Assembly (NCBI GenBank): GCA_963707875.1
Contig: CAVPRU010000003.1
Span: 62,001-126,000, forward strand
DNA: 64,000 bases
DNA from: SZUA-320 sp963707875
GTDB lineage: Bacteria > Gemmatimonadota > Gemmatimonadetes > Gemmatimonadales > GWC2-71-9
Direction: 5' to 3'
In this document: positions 8,288-16,400 of the stretch, piece by piece
How positions within the stretch are numbered: the first letter of the stretch is position 1
Layout of the letters: each line of letters opens with the position of its first letter
Notes under the pieces: model-generated
Database searches by the model: none
What the model was told of the DNA's origin: nothing
What the model saw: only the letters and a program-made list of their open reading frames with translations
Translations under genes and position numbers: made by a program

Positions 8288-9804
8288 TCACTCGATGACG
8301 AATTCGCGTTGGGCAAGGAACCCCGCGTCCATCATGCAGCGCACCCGGTAGCGGCCCTTGCCCCACCGGCCCGGGTCCGGCCACCCCCGGCCCGGCCCCC
8401 AGAGATGCGCGTTGCGCCATTCGGCTTCAATGGTCCCGTCGAGGGTGTCCGCGACCAGCAGCTTCCCATTCGGCTGATACCAGGTACAGATGATGGGGAC
8501 GGCCACCCGCTGTCCGGGCGGCTCGTGATTGAACCGGATCTCCCACCGAAGAAATCGCAGCGTTCGACTGTCGAAGCGGTCGGCATAGCGACGCTCGCTG
8601 AGCGGGGGAAGCGTTCCGCTGGAGGCGACAAAACGAAGCCAGTCGACCCGTGCCCTGGCACCGGGGACGTCATACCGGACGAGCCGGTCGGGCAGGCCTT
8701 CCACCACCTCAAACCGGGCTCGGACGAAGGGTTGTCCTGCGAAGGTGCATTCGACGGTATAGCGTCCGGGCGACCACAGGCTGGTCAGGCTCCCGTACCC
8801 CTGGGTGAAGAAGCTGCCGTTCCAGGCGGCCTGAATCGCAATGGTCCCGGCGAGACTGCCCACGGAAGTGCCGTCCGCCCTGCGGTAGTGGCACGGCGCC
8901 GAACCCTGGAGGGCCTGACCGGGGGCCACATAGTCCAGTTTGACCTCGAGGTAGATGTAACGGGCCGAACCGGCCGCGAATCTGGTGGAGTACACTCGGT
9001 CCCCGACGGGGGGAGGAAGCTCCCCCCCTCGAAAAACTTTGATTCGGATGTCTTGACCCTCAGCGTGGTCTCGCCACCCGCGTCGGTCCGACTGACCAGC
9101 GTGAACTCCGGCGTGACACCGTCATCGAGGAGTGCCGCGATCCCCAAGGCCAGGAGTATCATCACGAGCCCCACCCCGGCTACCAGCCAGTGGGTCCGGT
9201 ACCAGCGCCTGAGAGGCGGCGGCCCGGGGACCGCCGCGGCGGGCCCACCGGCTCCGCCCGCTCCGTATTCCTGGCGCATTCGCTCGAACTCATCGCGGGA
9301 CATGGAGTACATCCCGGAATCCTCACGGGGCTCGGTCGACCGCTCATGACCGAGGAGCTGCTCGACCGTCGCCACCAGCTGATTCAGGTGCAACGCGAGA
9401 TCATCGGAGAAGGCATCCAGCCAGTGGCGCGTCTGCAGATGGAACTCCATCGCCCCGTCCGGCTGCACATTCTCCACCCTGAACGGCACCACCACCACGC
9501 CCTTTCGAACCGCCGCGTCCACCTCCTTCAGCACATGCTCGGATCGATTGGCGGACCCCGAAAACACCAGCACCATGACTCGGGCCTGCTCGATGCCTTC
9601 GATGATCGCTTTCGGCCAGATGGCCCCGACGGCCACATTCCGCGGGGCGATCCAGCAGGGGATCCCATGTCCCTCCAGCGCGTTGACCACCGCCAGGGCG
9701 GGTTTGACGTCATGACTGGAGTACGAGATGAACACCTCGTGCGGCGTGCTTGGTACCATGGGCGGCCTAACCAAGAGGCTGGGGACGGGCGAGAAACTCG
9801 ACAC
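8288..9804 (-). CDS. TIR-domain membrane receptor with duplicated beta domain (frameshifted)
   Basis: N-terminal TIR domain (about residues 20-150): HEVFISYSSHD opens strand A, WIAPRNV forms the BB-loop region, and Glu94 in VLKEVDAAV sits where the NADase glutamate lies in enzymatic TIRs. A linker leads to one membrane segment (about 205-227). The outer part is a tandem repeat of an about 115-residue beta unit; each copy ends GRYxVxC and carries two cysteines in matching places (PCHYRRADG/YTVECTF and ICTWYQPNG/YRVRCMM). One base is missing near 9020 in a G7 run; adding a G joins the frames as KFFEGGELPPPVGDRVYS. Start is GTG 9804 or ATG 9759. Function unknown; could be signalling or defence. 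Confidence 0.8.
9008..9027. repeat. Perfect 8-bp G/C hairpin at the TIR-gene frameshift
   Basis: GGGGGGAG (9008-9015) and CTCCCCCC (9020-9027) form perfect arms around a four-base loop. On the coding strand the arms are flanked by G7 and C6 runs, both of which look like slippery -1 sites in the incoming TIR frame. The structure either caused a base-calling error or could promote real -1 slippage. Confidence 0.7.
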
Positions 9805-10003
9805 CCCACTCCATCATTTCCGCGCCCATGGCGAAGGCTGCCGCCTCGGCGTGCTCACCTCACGGGCGCGGTGCCCCGGGACTCCCACCCGAAGGGCGAG
9901 CCTCGGCCAGGGAGGAGCGAATGGGAGCGGCTCGGCCATGGGGTTGTCTTGGCAGTGACCTCAGAAGTATTCCCGCCGGAGACCGGACCCGCAAGGCTCT
10001 CGA
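9805..10003. other. Intergenic gap between the TIR gene and the minor pilin operon
   Basis: About 200 bases that separate the leftward TIR gene from the leftward PilX-like gene. No convincing coding frame, promoter box or strong terminator hairpin was found; longer open frames here are antisense or out-of-frame shadows. Confidence 0.5.
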
Positions 10004-10414
10004 TCAGGGGGGGCCGAACCGCCCGTCTGACAGGGGACACAGGGTCCGCCCCCCCGCAACACTGTCTCCCGACGGGCACCAGGTGGCAAGTCGCCCTGAC
10101 CGGCGTGCGCCCGACCCCACTCCGGCGCCGGCCGCGCCAAGTTCCATGAGTCTGGAGAACACCGAATCGTCCAGTCGCTGGACGCGATCCCGGATCCACC
10201 CGTTGGTGCCGCTGTCGGTCGCAACGGCAATTCCGTCGATTTCCATGCTGTCGGGCGCCATTCCCGAATGTTCCAAGCTGGCCAGCCGAGCGGCCAGCTC
10301 CGCCGTCACGGACCACTGACGGGCGGCACGGATTCTCGCATCGGCCAGTTGGAGCGCGGTCAGAACCAGCAGGCTGCCAGTCACGATGCTGACCACTGCC
10401 AGGTACAGAGCCAT
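10004..10414 (-). CDS. PilX-like minor pilus protein
   Basis: The 136-residue product begins MALYLAVVSIVTGSLLVLTALQLADA, matching the RGMALxxVLxxLxxxxLL start of PilX-type proteins that have a pilin-like membrane helix but a degenerate leader. In frame upstream is EG just before the ATG, preceded by a TGA eight codons earlier, so this ATG is the only good start. The rest is a short helical region with a Cys pair near the C-terminus (TWCPSG, TLCPLSD) likely joined outside the membrane. It is the third gene of a minor pilin operon after the PilV- and PilW-like genes. PilX assignment rests on position and the N-terminus only. Confidence 0.7.
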   Translation of the reverse strand: MALYLAVVSIVTGSLLVLTALQLADARIRAARQWSVTAELAARLASLEHSGMAPDSMEIDGIAVATDSGTNGWIRDRVQRLDDSVFSRLMELGAAGAGVGSGARRSGRLATWCPSGDSVAGGRTLCPLSDGRFGPP

Positions 10415-10435
10415 CCCCTCTCGACTCCAGCAGCC

Positions 10436-11242
10436 TCATGGGCCACCCGATCCGAGTCGCACCAGGACGGTGAGGGAGTCCAGCCTCGAGGTGCCGCGAA
10501 CGGCCCCTCCCACGGCGCTGGGATCCCCGGCGCCAGCTCTGAGCCGGACCTGAACCAGGCGGGCGAGGAGCGTGCTGCCGGTGCTCATGCCATCAGCATC
10601 CAGCAGCTGGAGCACGAAACCGTCGGACGTGAGCGGCCCGGCCACCGGCTGGATCGTTTCCCCGGAGGACACCGACCGAGCCCCGAGCCACCAGAGTCCG
10701 GCCGAGGAGTACAGTCTGAGTTCCATCACTTCGAACACCCTGATGGGAACTCCCGAGAGGCCGGCACCAGGCGAGGACGGGACGACCAGACCGGGGGCAC
10801 CATCGGGACAGGGCTCCGACCGAACCGGCCCGTTGATGGACCGATGGTCCGTTCGCCAGCCGAGCAGGGAGTCCGCCACCGGGAGCATGACGCTGTCCCG
10901 CCCCGGCACGGGGACTCGCACCCCTCGAAAGGCCGCCTGCGACAGCCGGAGACCGTCTGGGGCCAGCCCACAGATCGCCCCGGTGGCCCGGGTGGCGCGG
11001 TACAGGACGCGGTCTGGATCCGCCGCGAGCAGGTCGCCCGGCTCCGCACCGCCGAGCTCACTCCGGAGGACCTGTGCGGCAGTCTCGACGGTTGAGACCG
11101 CCGCAGACCGGACGGCCAGGTCCTGCACGACCCGCTGCTGGCGACCCGTCTCGGAGAGCAGGAACAGTGCGAGGACGGCGGAGAGGGACAGCGCCACCGT
11201 CAACTCGACGAGGGTTGCGCCCCGGGGAGTCAGGACTCGCAC
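10436..11242 (-). CDS. PilW/GspJ-like minor pilin
   Basis: Prepilin-type protein of about 268 residues. The start is a GTG at 11242 giving a six-residue leader and cleavage site PRG|ATLVELTVALSLSAVLALFLL with Glu5. A PilW-like body follows with many beta stretches and paired cysteines (AICGLAPDG, EPCPDGAPG). Its start lies inside the end of the PilV-like gene (13-base overlap), so the two are translationally coupled. Minor pilins of this class prime pilus assembly at the tip. Confidence 0.82.
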   Translation of the reverse strand: MRVLTPRGATLVELTVALSLSAVLALFLLSETGRQQRVVQDLAVRSAAVSTVETAAQVLRSELGGAEPGDLLAADPDRVLYRATRATGAICGLAPDGLRLSQAAFRGVRVPVPGRDSVMLPVADSLLGWRTDHRSINGPVRSEPCPDGAPGLVVPSSPGAGLSGVPIRVFEVMELRLYSSAGLWWLGARSVSSGETIQPVAGPLTSDGFVLQLLDADGMSTGSTLLARLVQVRLRAGAGDPSAVGGAVRGTSRLDSLTVLVRLGSGGP

Positions 11243-11586
11243 CGGATCCTGAACTCGAGCGAGTCGGAGACGGTCGCCGCCCCCACGTCCGGGACCGTGG
11301 CCCGGACCCGGACGGTCCTGACTTGCCCATCGCCCAACGCCTCCCAGGAGAGAGCAACCCGACCATCCTGTCGACTCCCGGTCAATCCGGAGCAACTCTC
11401 CGGGGCGGGCGCGCCGACCTCCGCAACCACGTTGAGCAACGCGATCGCCAACCGGACACGGGCCTCTCCCCGCCGGGCCTCACGACCCGCCACCATCAAT
11501 GCAACCCCGACCGGGGGGAGGGCGATGCCCAGCAGGGTCAGGGCAATGACGATCTCGACCAGGGTGGAGCCGGCACGCGGGCGCAT
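11230..11586 (-). CDS. PilV/GspI-like minor pilin
   Basis: Prepilin-type protein of about 118 residues. The ATG at 11586 gives leader MRPRAG and cleavage before STLVEIVIALTLLGIALPPVGVAL, with Glu5 present; the longer upstream frame lacks a leader-like sequence. The body is short, with Cys residues in ESCSG and RIRCES near the end, probably a disulfide. First gene of the three-gene minor pilin operon (PilV-, PilW-, PilX-like), which matches the order of minor pilins in many type IVa pilus loci. Confidence 0.82.
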   Translation of the reverse strand: MRPRAGSTLVEIVIALTLLGIALPPVGVALMVAGREARRGEARVRLAIALLNVVAEVGAPAPESCSGLTGSRQDGRVALSWEALGDGQVRTVRVRATVPDVGAATVSDSLEFRIRCES

Positions 11587-11605
11587 GGCCCATGGTAGGA
11601 ACTCC

Positions 11606-11665
11606 GGTGGGGCGGCCCCCCACCAAAGCCACGCGGCCCGGTGCATCGGAACGCACTGGGCCGCG
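11606..11665 (-). terminator. Two adjacent GC hairpins between pilin 3 and minor pilins
   Basis: GGTGGGG (11606-11612) pairs with CCCCACC (11618-11624), and CGCGGCCCGGTGC (11632-11644) pairs with GCACTGGGCCGCG (11653-11665, one mismatch). They lie downstream of pilin 3 and upstream of the minor pilin operon on the same strand. No clear U-tract follows, so they may be Rho-independent terminators of low efficiency, an attenuator that lowers minor pilin expression, or processing sites. Confidence 0.5.
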
Positions 11666-11743
11666 AGGTATCAGGAGTGCTCGATCAGTTGATCTGGGTC
11701 CAGCCCCGGCTCAAGACCTGGGGCGGGTGACCTGCCAAGCTCG

Positions 11744-12145
11744 CTACGGAATGCAGGCGGTCACTCCCTCGGTGACCGCCGGGCCCGCCGGGCCGCCGGT
11801 CCCCACAAACACCCCGCAGGTCCAGGTCGTGCCGATGGCCGAGGCTGTGGCTCCCCATCCGGTCGAGGTGACATTCACCAGGACCACGCTCACTCCCAGC
11901 GAGGGGTTGTAGGTCAGCGCCGCCGATGGAATCGCACCGGCATAGTACGACGGATTGTCGGTGATGTAGGCTTCCTGCGAGGTAATCAGGTTCCGCAGAT
12001 CGCCCTTCATCTTGACGATGATCGCCTTTTCCTTGGAGGTGCTGAACTTCGGAATCGCGATTGCCGCCAGGATCCCGATGATCACCACCACGATCAGCAG
12101 CTCGATCAGCGTGAAGCCGCGTCGGTCGTTGGGGTGATGTCGCAT
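11744..12145 (-). CDS. Type IV major-type pilin, divergent third copy
   Basis: The 133-residue prepilin has leader MRHHPNDRRG followed by FTLIELLIVVVIIGILAAIAIPKFSTSKEKA. Its N-terminal helix is nearly the same as the two other pilins in the tandem array but the globular part differs (NPSYYAGAIPSAALTYNPS...TWTCGVFVG...VTACIP). A Cys pair near the C-terminus would form the usual D-loop disulfide. No sigma-54 box precedes it, so it is probably transcribed by read-through from pilin 2 or from another promoter. Confidence 0.93.
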   Translation of the reverse strand: MRHHPNDRRGFTLIELLIVVVIIGILAAIAIPKFSTSKEKAIIVKMKGDLRNLITSQEAYITDNPSYYAGAIPSAALTYNPSLGVSVVLVNVTSTGWGATASAIGTTWTCGVFVGTGGPAGPAVTEGVTACIP

Positions 12146-12159
12146 CGTTCGATCCACCG

Positions 12160-12205
12160 GTGTGAGGAGCGAGTGAGTGAGGCCGGGCGGGGGGGGTACC
12201 GGTGA
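12160..12205 (-). terminator. Possible weak hairpin between pilin 2 and pilin 3
   Basis: CCGGT and ACCGG pair around a short loop near 12198-12213 next to a run of eight G residues. It lacks a U-tract, so read-through from pilin 2 into pilin 3 seems likely. Boundaries are approximate. Confidence 0.25.
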
Positions 12206-12234
12206 GACCGGCACCCGACCCACAACCCAGAACC

Positions 12235-12618
12235 TTACGGACAGGTAATGACGCCGTCGGTGGCGCCACCGCCGCCTACCGTCACCTTGCAGCTCTTGGT
12301 GCCGGCGGAAATGGAGGCGTTCTCGACTTCCACCGAGTAGGTCGCTGGGGCGCCAGCGCTCGACTTGAACGCGTTGCCCGAGCTCAGGGTGAAGCTGTAC
12401 GGCGCGGCCGCCAGGGCAGCGTCAGCCCCGTAGGTCGCGTTGTCGGAGAAATAGGCTTCCTCGGCGGTCATGTAGTTCCGGATGTCGGTCTTGACCGAGG
12501 CCAGCTTGGCCTTGTCCTTCGTGGTCGAGAACTTCGGAATTGCAATAGCGGCCAGAATGCCGATAATCACCACCACGATCAGCAACTCGATCAACGTGAA
12601 ACCCTTGCGATTCTGCAT
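12235..12618 (-). CDS. pilA: Type IV major pilin (copy 2)
   Basis: The 127-residue prepilin starts MQNRKG|FTLIELLIVVVIIG with Glu5, has the family's long N-terminal helix, and ends with Cys residues in TKSCKVTV and GVITCP that likely define the D-region. GGAGGG lies just before the ATG at 12618, which rules out the longer upstream frame. It is about 94 percent identical to the pilin at 12949-13329 by eye. It has its own perfect sigma-54 promoter. Either copy could be the main fibre subunit. Confidence 0.95.
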   Translation of the reverse strand: MQNRKGFTLIELLIVVVIIGILAAIAIPKFSTTKDKAKLASVKTDIRNYMTAEEAYFSDNATYGADAALAAAPYSFTLSSGNAFKSSAGAPATYSVEVENASISAGTKSCKVTVGGGGATDGVITCP

Positions 12619-12700
12619 CACACCCTCCGGGAGACCTGTGCTAGTCCATGCCGATGAGATCCGCCGGCCGGGGCCTGGCGGGGAACGTGATTGCCAGAAA

Positions 12701-12716
12701 AGCAACGGTTGTACCA
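12701..12716 (-). promoter_or_regulatory. Sigma-54 promoter of pilin copy 2
   Basis: Minus-strand TGGTACAACCGTTGCT matches the TGGYACR-N4-TTGCW consensus at every defined position. Transcription would start near 12690, giving a leader of about 70 bases before the ATG at 12618. The sigma-54 activator PilR is encoded 4 kb away on the same strand. Confidence 0.9.
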
Positions 12717-12855
12717 AGTTCCTTGCCAACAACCTAAGTCCATGAGCAACAACACGATATCGCGATTTGTGGCATCGGTACAGCGGACGCGAGCACCGGG
12801 CGGATCGCCGGGTTTTGCAAGGGGGTTCACCGCCACCGTTCGACGGACATTCACC

Positions 12856-12886
12856 GACGGTTCCCTATAAACGGACGGTTCCCTAT
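12856..12886. repeat. Direct repeat upstream of the pilin 2 promoter
   Basis: GACGGTTCCCTAT occurs at 12856-12868 and again at 12874-12886, an 18-base period. The pair lies about 165-195 bases upstream of the predicted sigma-54 start site, where an enhancer-binding protein would sit, and just after the transcription stop hairpin of pilin copy 1. A PilR binding role is inferred from location only. Confidence 0.5.
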
Positions 12887-12893
12887 GAAACGA

Positions 12894-12923
12894 CTGGGGG
12901 CGGCCCCGAAGGACCGCCCCCAG
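12894..12923 (-). terminator. Terminator hairpin after pilin copy 1
   Basis: CTGGGGGCGG (12894-12903) pairs with CCGCCCCCAG (12914-12923), 10 perfect base pairs, 25 bases past the stop codon of the pilin at 12949. The trailing sequence on the minus strand is TCGTTTC, a weak U-tract. Confidence 0.7.
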
Positions 12924-12948
12924 CCAGGCGTTGCGACCGAACCGCGAG

Positions 12949-13329
12949 TTACGGGCAGGTAATGACGCCGTCCGTGGCGCCACCGCCGCCTACGGTCACC
13001 TTACAACTCTTGGTGCCGGCGGAAATGGTCAGGTTCTCGACTTCGACCGAGTAGGTACCCGGAGCGCCAGCGCTCGACTTGAAGGTGTTGCCCGAGCTCA
13101 GCGTGAAGCTGTACGGCGCGGCGACCAGGGCGGCCGACGCCCCGTAGGTCGCGAGGTCCGAGAAATAGGCTTCCTCGGCGGTCATGTAGTTCCGGATGTC
13201 GGTCTTGACCGAGGCCAACTTGGCCTTGTCCTTGGTGGTCGAGAACTTCGGGATGGCAATAGCGGCCAGAATGCCGATAATCACCACCACGATCAGCAAC
13301 TCGATCAGCGTGAAACCCTTGCGATTCAT
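12949..13329 (-). CDS. pilA: Type IV major pilin (copy 1)
   Basis: The 126-residue prepilin starts MNRKG|FTLIELLIVVVIIG with Glu5. It differs from copy 2 at about seven internal positions only (for example SDLATYGASAAL against SDNATYGADAAL, and ENLTIS against ENASIS), and the last 20 residues are the same. GAGGGG precedes the ATG. Strong sigma-54 promoter and a 5' leader of about 50 bases. Likely the main pilus fibre subunit together with or in alternation with copy 2. Confidence 0.95.
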   Translation of the reverse strand: MNRKGFTLIELLIVVVIIGILAAIAIPKFSTTKDKAKLASVKTDIRNYMTAEEAYFSDLATYGASAALVAAPYSFTLSSGNTFKSSAGAPGTYSVEVENLTISAGTKSCKVTVGGGGATDGVITCP

Positions 13330-13390
13330 ACTTCCCCCTCGTTGTGAGATGTCCGCGGTTGATTTGCGCTACGCCGCTGATGGGAGGAAG

Positions 13391-13406
13391 AGCAACCCGC
13401 GTACCA
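13391..13406 (-). promoter_or_regulatory. Sigma-54 promoter of pilin copy 1
   Basis: Minus-strand TGGTACGCGGGTTGCT matches TGGYACR-N4-TTGCW at every defined position. The start site would be near 13380, about 50 bases before the ATG. Two AGAGTGT repeats lie just upstream on the same strand and could belong to an activator site. Confidence 0.92.
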
Positions 13407-13493
13407 CACTCTTTTCCCATCCGTAACACTCTATCTCACAACATGTTAGCCGCATCGGGTAGGCGAAAAACGGCCGGAGTGACCATTCTGATT

Positions 13494-16400
13494 TCAAGGC
13501 TTTTGCAAGGTCGGGCCCAGATAGGAGTGGAGCAACCGGACCCTGAGATCCCCCTCGGGACGGCGGGCCTGGCTGGCCAGGGCGCGGAACACCCGGGCAG
13601 CTGAATCAGGCTGGCCCAAGGCCAGCCAGGCCATGACCGCGCCCTCACGGAGCTGGTCGGCATCCACCCAGCGACGGTCGGCGTCCAGCTCCCGCTCCAG
13701 CGGCCGCGCCGCCTCGACCGCCCTGGGCCACTCCCGGCTGGCCACCGCCTCCCGGAACGCCACCAGAGCCCGAACCGGGGCGGGGGCCCGGTGGCTGTCC
13801 ATATATGAGGCCACATCCCGACTGAACTTCGGGTCGAGGTACCCCCGGGTACCCCCATGCCAGAGACCGAAAGCACTCCAGTAGGCCCGGCTCCAGTTGG
13901 CCCAGGACAGTGGCGCGACACCGGCCAGACCCTGCCGCCACTCGATCGCCCGTTCGTCCACCTCCGACCGGCCATCCATCCGCCAAGCGGTGTCGCCCCG
14001 GGCTGCCGCCTCATGCGCCAGGAGCTGTGCCGTCCGCACCTGTTGCCAGACCCGAGGGATCGCGACCAGGGCGGAGAGGGTATCGGTGTTGGGCAGCAGG
14101 GGCGGGAGGTTGAGGGGTCCGGCAAAATCGTACATTCCGCTCCAGAGCGACTCCAGCCCCGTGGCAGCCCTCCCCAGGAACCGGGCCCGCTCGGCACCAA
14201 GATCGAGAATCGGGTAGAAGTCGGAGTTGGCCGGAATCTCGTCCAGCAGGGCCCCGAGAGCCGCCCGTCCGGTCAATCGAGTCGCCGCGAGCTCGGTGCC
14301 CCGCAGGGGGTGGAAGTGGCAGAGGTCCTTCCGGAGCTCCGGGAAGTCCATCACCGACCAGTCGGGTTCCGCCAGCCGTCCTTCGGGGGTGGCCACGATC
14401 AGCAGATCGGCGAGGTTGACGGCATAGATGGCGTAGTCACCGAAGTTCTGATGAATCCCCGCCAGCACGCTCAGCACCAGGGGATCCGTCAGCTCATAGG
14501 TATGGAGCCACTGCCCCATGACCCCGCCGGGCGCGAGATACTGCTTGACCCGCTGGTAGAACTCTGTGGTAAACAGGCCGCTTACTCCGCTCACCCAGGG
14601 GTTGGACGGCTCGGCCATGATCACATCGAAGGTGGTGTTCGCCGCGGCAAAGTACGCCTTGGCATCGTCCAGCACGTGGAGCGACCGGGGATCGTCGAAG
14701 ACCCGTTGGTTGGCCGGATAGAAGACCCGGGAGGCGGGCAGCATCTCCCGTTCGATCTCGATGGTGACCACGGACTGGAGACTGGGCGAAGAGAGCAGGG
14801 TGTGGGACGACATCCCGGTCCCGTGGCCGATCACCGCCGCCTTCTTCGCCTCGGGGCGGTGGGCCAGGGTGACCATCGCCAGCAGGACCTGAGTCGGATC
14901 GTCGCCGGTCAGGGCCCGGAGGGAGTCCCCCGGCTGACAGGCCTGGAGCCAGATCGGATCGAGCGAGCCGTCGGGCTTGCCGTTGGTGGCGATAGTGAGC
15001 CGCCGACCGCCGGTGTTGGTGGCCGCCACGGTGGCGGTCCGGCCATCCCGGTAGCTGATCACCGTATCCTCGACCGCCGCCCCGGCCTGGCCGGTCCGGA
15101 ATACCCCGCTGGTCAGGAGGGCCTTGTCGAGCCGCACCCCGACCACCACCAGGACGGGAATCAGCACGGTGACCAGCGCGCCACGGCTCAGCAGCTGCCA
15201 CACCGCGCCTCCATGGCGCCACAGCACCACCGCGATGGCGAGGCCCACCGCCATGTCCAGGGTGGCTCCCAGCACCAGGGTTCCCTTGAGGCCGAGCGCC
15301 GGGATGATCAGCAGACTGGCAAGCCCGACCCCGACAATCGACCCGAGGGTGTTGGCCCCGTAGACCGCACCGATCGCTTTCTCACCGGCGCCGGCCACCA
15401 GCAGCGAGCGGGTGATGAGCGGCAGGGTCATCCCGGCGCAGAAGGTGGCGGGGAGCATGATCGCCAGGCAGACGGCGTAGCGGGCGAGCGAGAACAGGAT
15501 GTAGCCCTGATCGGTCCGGCCCACGGCGGCCATCAGGGTCGCCATCCAGGAGAACGACCACTCGTAGAACACCAGGCTCACCGCCGCGAGCACCCCCATG
15601 AGCACCTGGACCCAGGCCAGGACCAGGAGCGGCCGGCGGATGGTCTCCGCCCGCTTCCGGATCCAGAAGGCTCCGAGCGCCAGGCCGAGGATGAACGCCG
15701 AGAGCATCAGTTCGAACGAGTGGGTGGCGCTGCCCAGCACCAGTGACAGCAGTCGGATCCAGGCCACCTCGTAGATGAAGGAGGCCAGGGCGGTGCCTGC
15801 GCTCACCAGGAGCAGCAGCCTGGCCAGGTTCCGGAGAGGAACCAAGTCCAGGTCGTCGGGGTAGCCGGTGGCATCCTGGAGCGGCGCCAGCGCGGGCCGC
15901 TCCTCCGCCGTGGCCTTTGCCACGAAGAGCGCCGCCAGGCCGACCATCAGATTGATGATGGACGCCGCCAGAATGGTTCCGGGAAGACCGGCCATTTCCA
16001 GCAGCACAAATCCGGCAAACAGGACGCCGAACGCGGCCCCCAGGCTGTTGGCGAAGTAGAGCCAGGAGAGCACCGTCCCAGGCTGGCCCGGCAGCCGGCG
16101 GAGGATCCCGGCGCTCATCAGCGGGAAGGTGGCCCCCAGCAGGATGGATTGAGGGAGAATCAGCAGACCCGCGAGCAGCCATTTGGCCGCCAGCACCGGG
16201 AACCCCCCACCGAGCGCGGGAAACAGTACGTCGTACGCCCACCCGGTCACCGGGAGATAGAGCAGATCGTGGAACCCCAGGCCCAGCAGCCCGACCGCGA
16301 GCTCGACGATGGCGTAGCCGTAGAGCGGGTCCCGGAGCCGGTCGGAAACCCGGCTGACCAGCGTTGCGCCGCCGGCCATTCCGCCCAGAAAGATGACCAG

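Noticed and set aside
9855..10439. 194-codon minus-strand frame over the PilX-like gene
   Set aside because: Out-of-frame with the MALYLAVVSIV hydrophobic start and lacks any membrane helix; the 10004-10414 frame is the gene.
12146..12234. Third sigma-54 promoter before pilin 3
   Set aside because: No GG-N10-GC arrangement with the flanking consensus was found in this gap.
13857..15746. Very long plus-strand frame over the MFS/spermidine synthase gene
   Set aside because: Composition rich in Gly/Arg/His/Gln without domains; antisense shadow.
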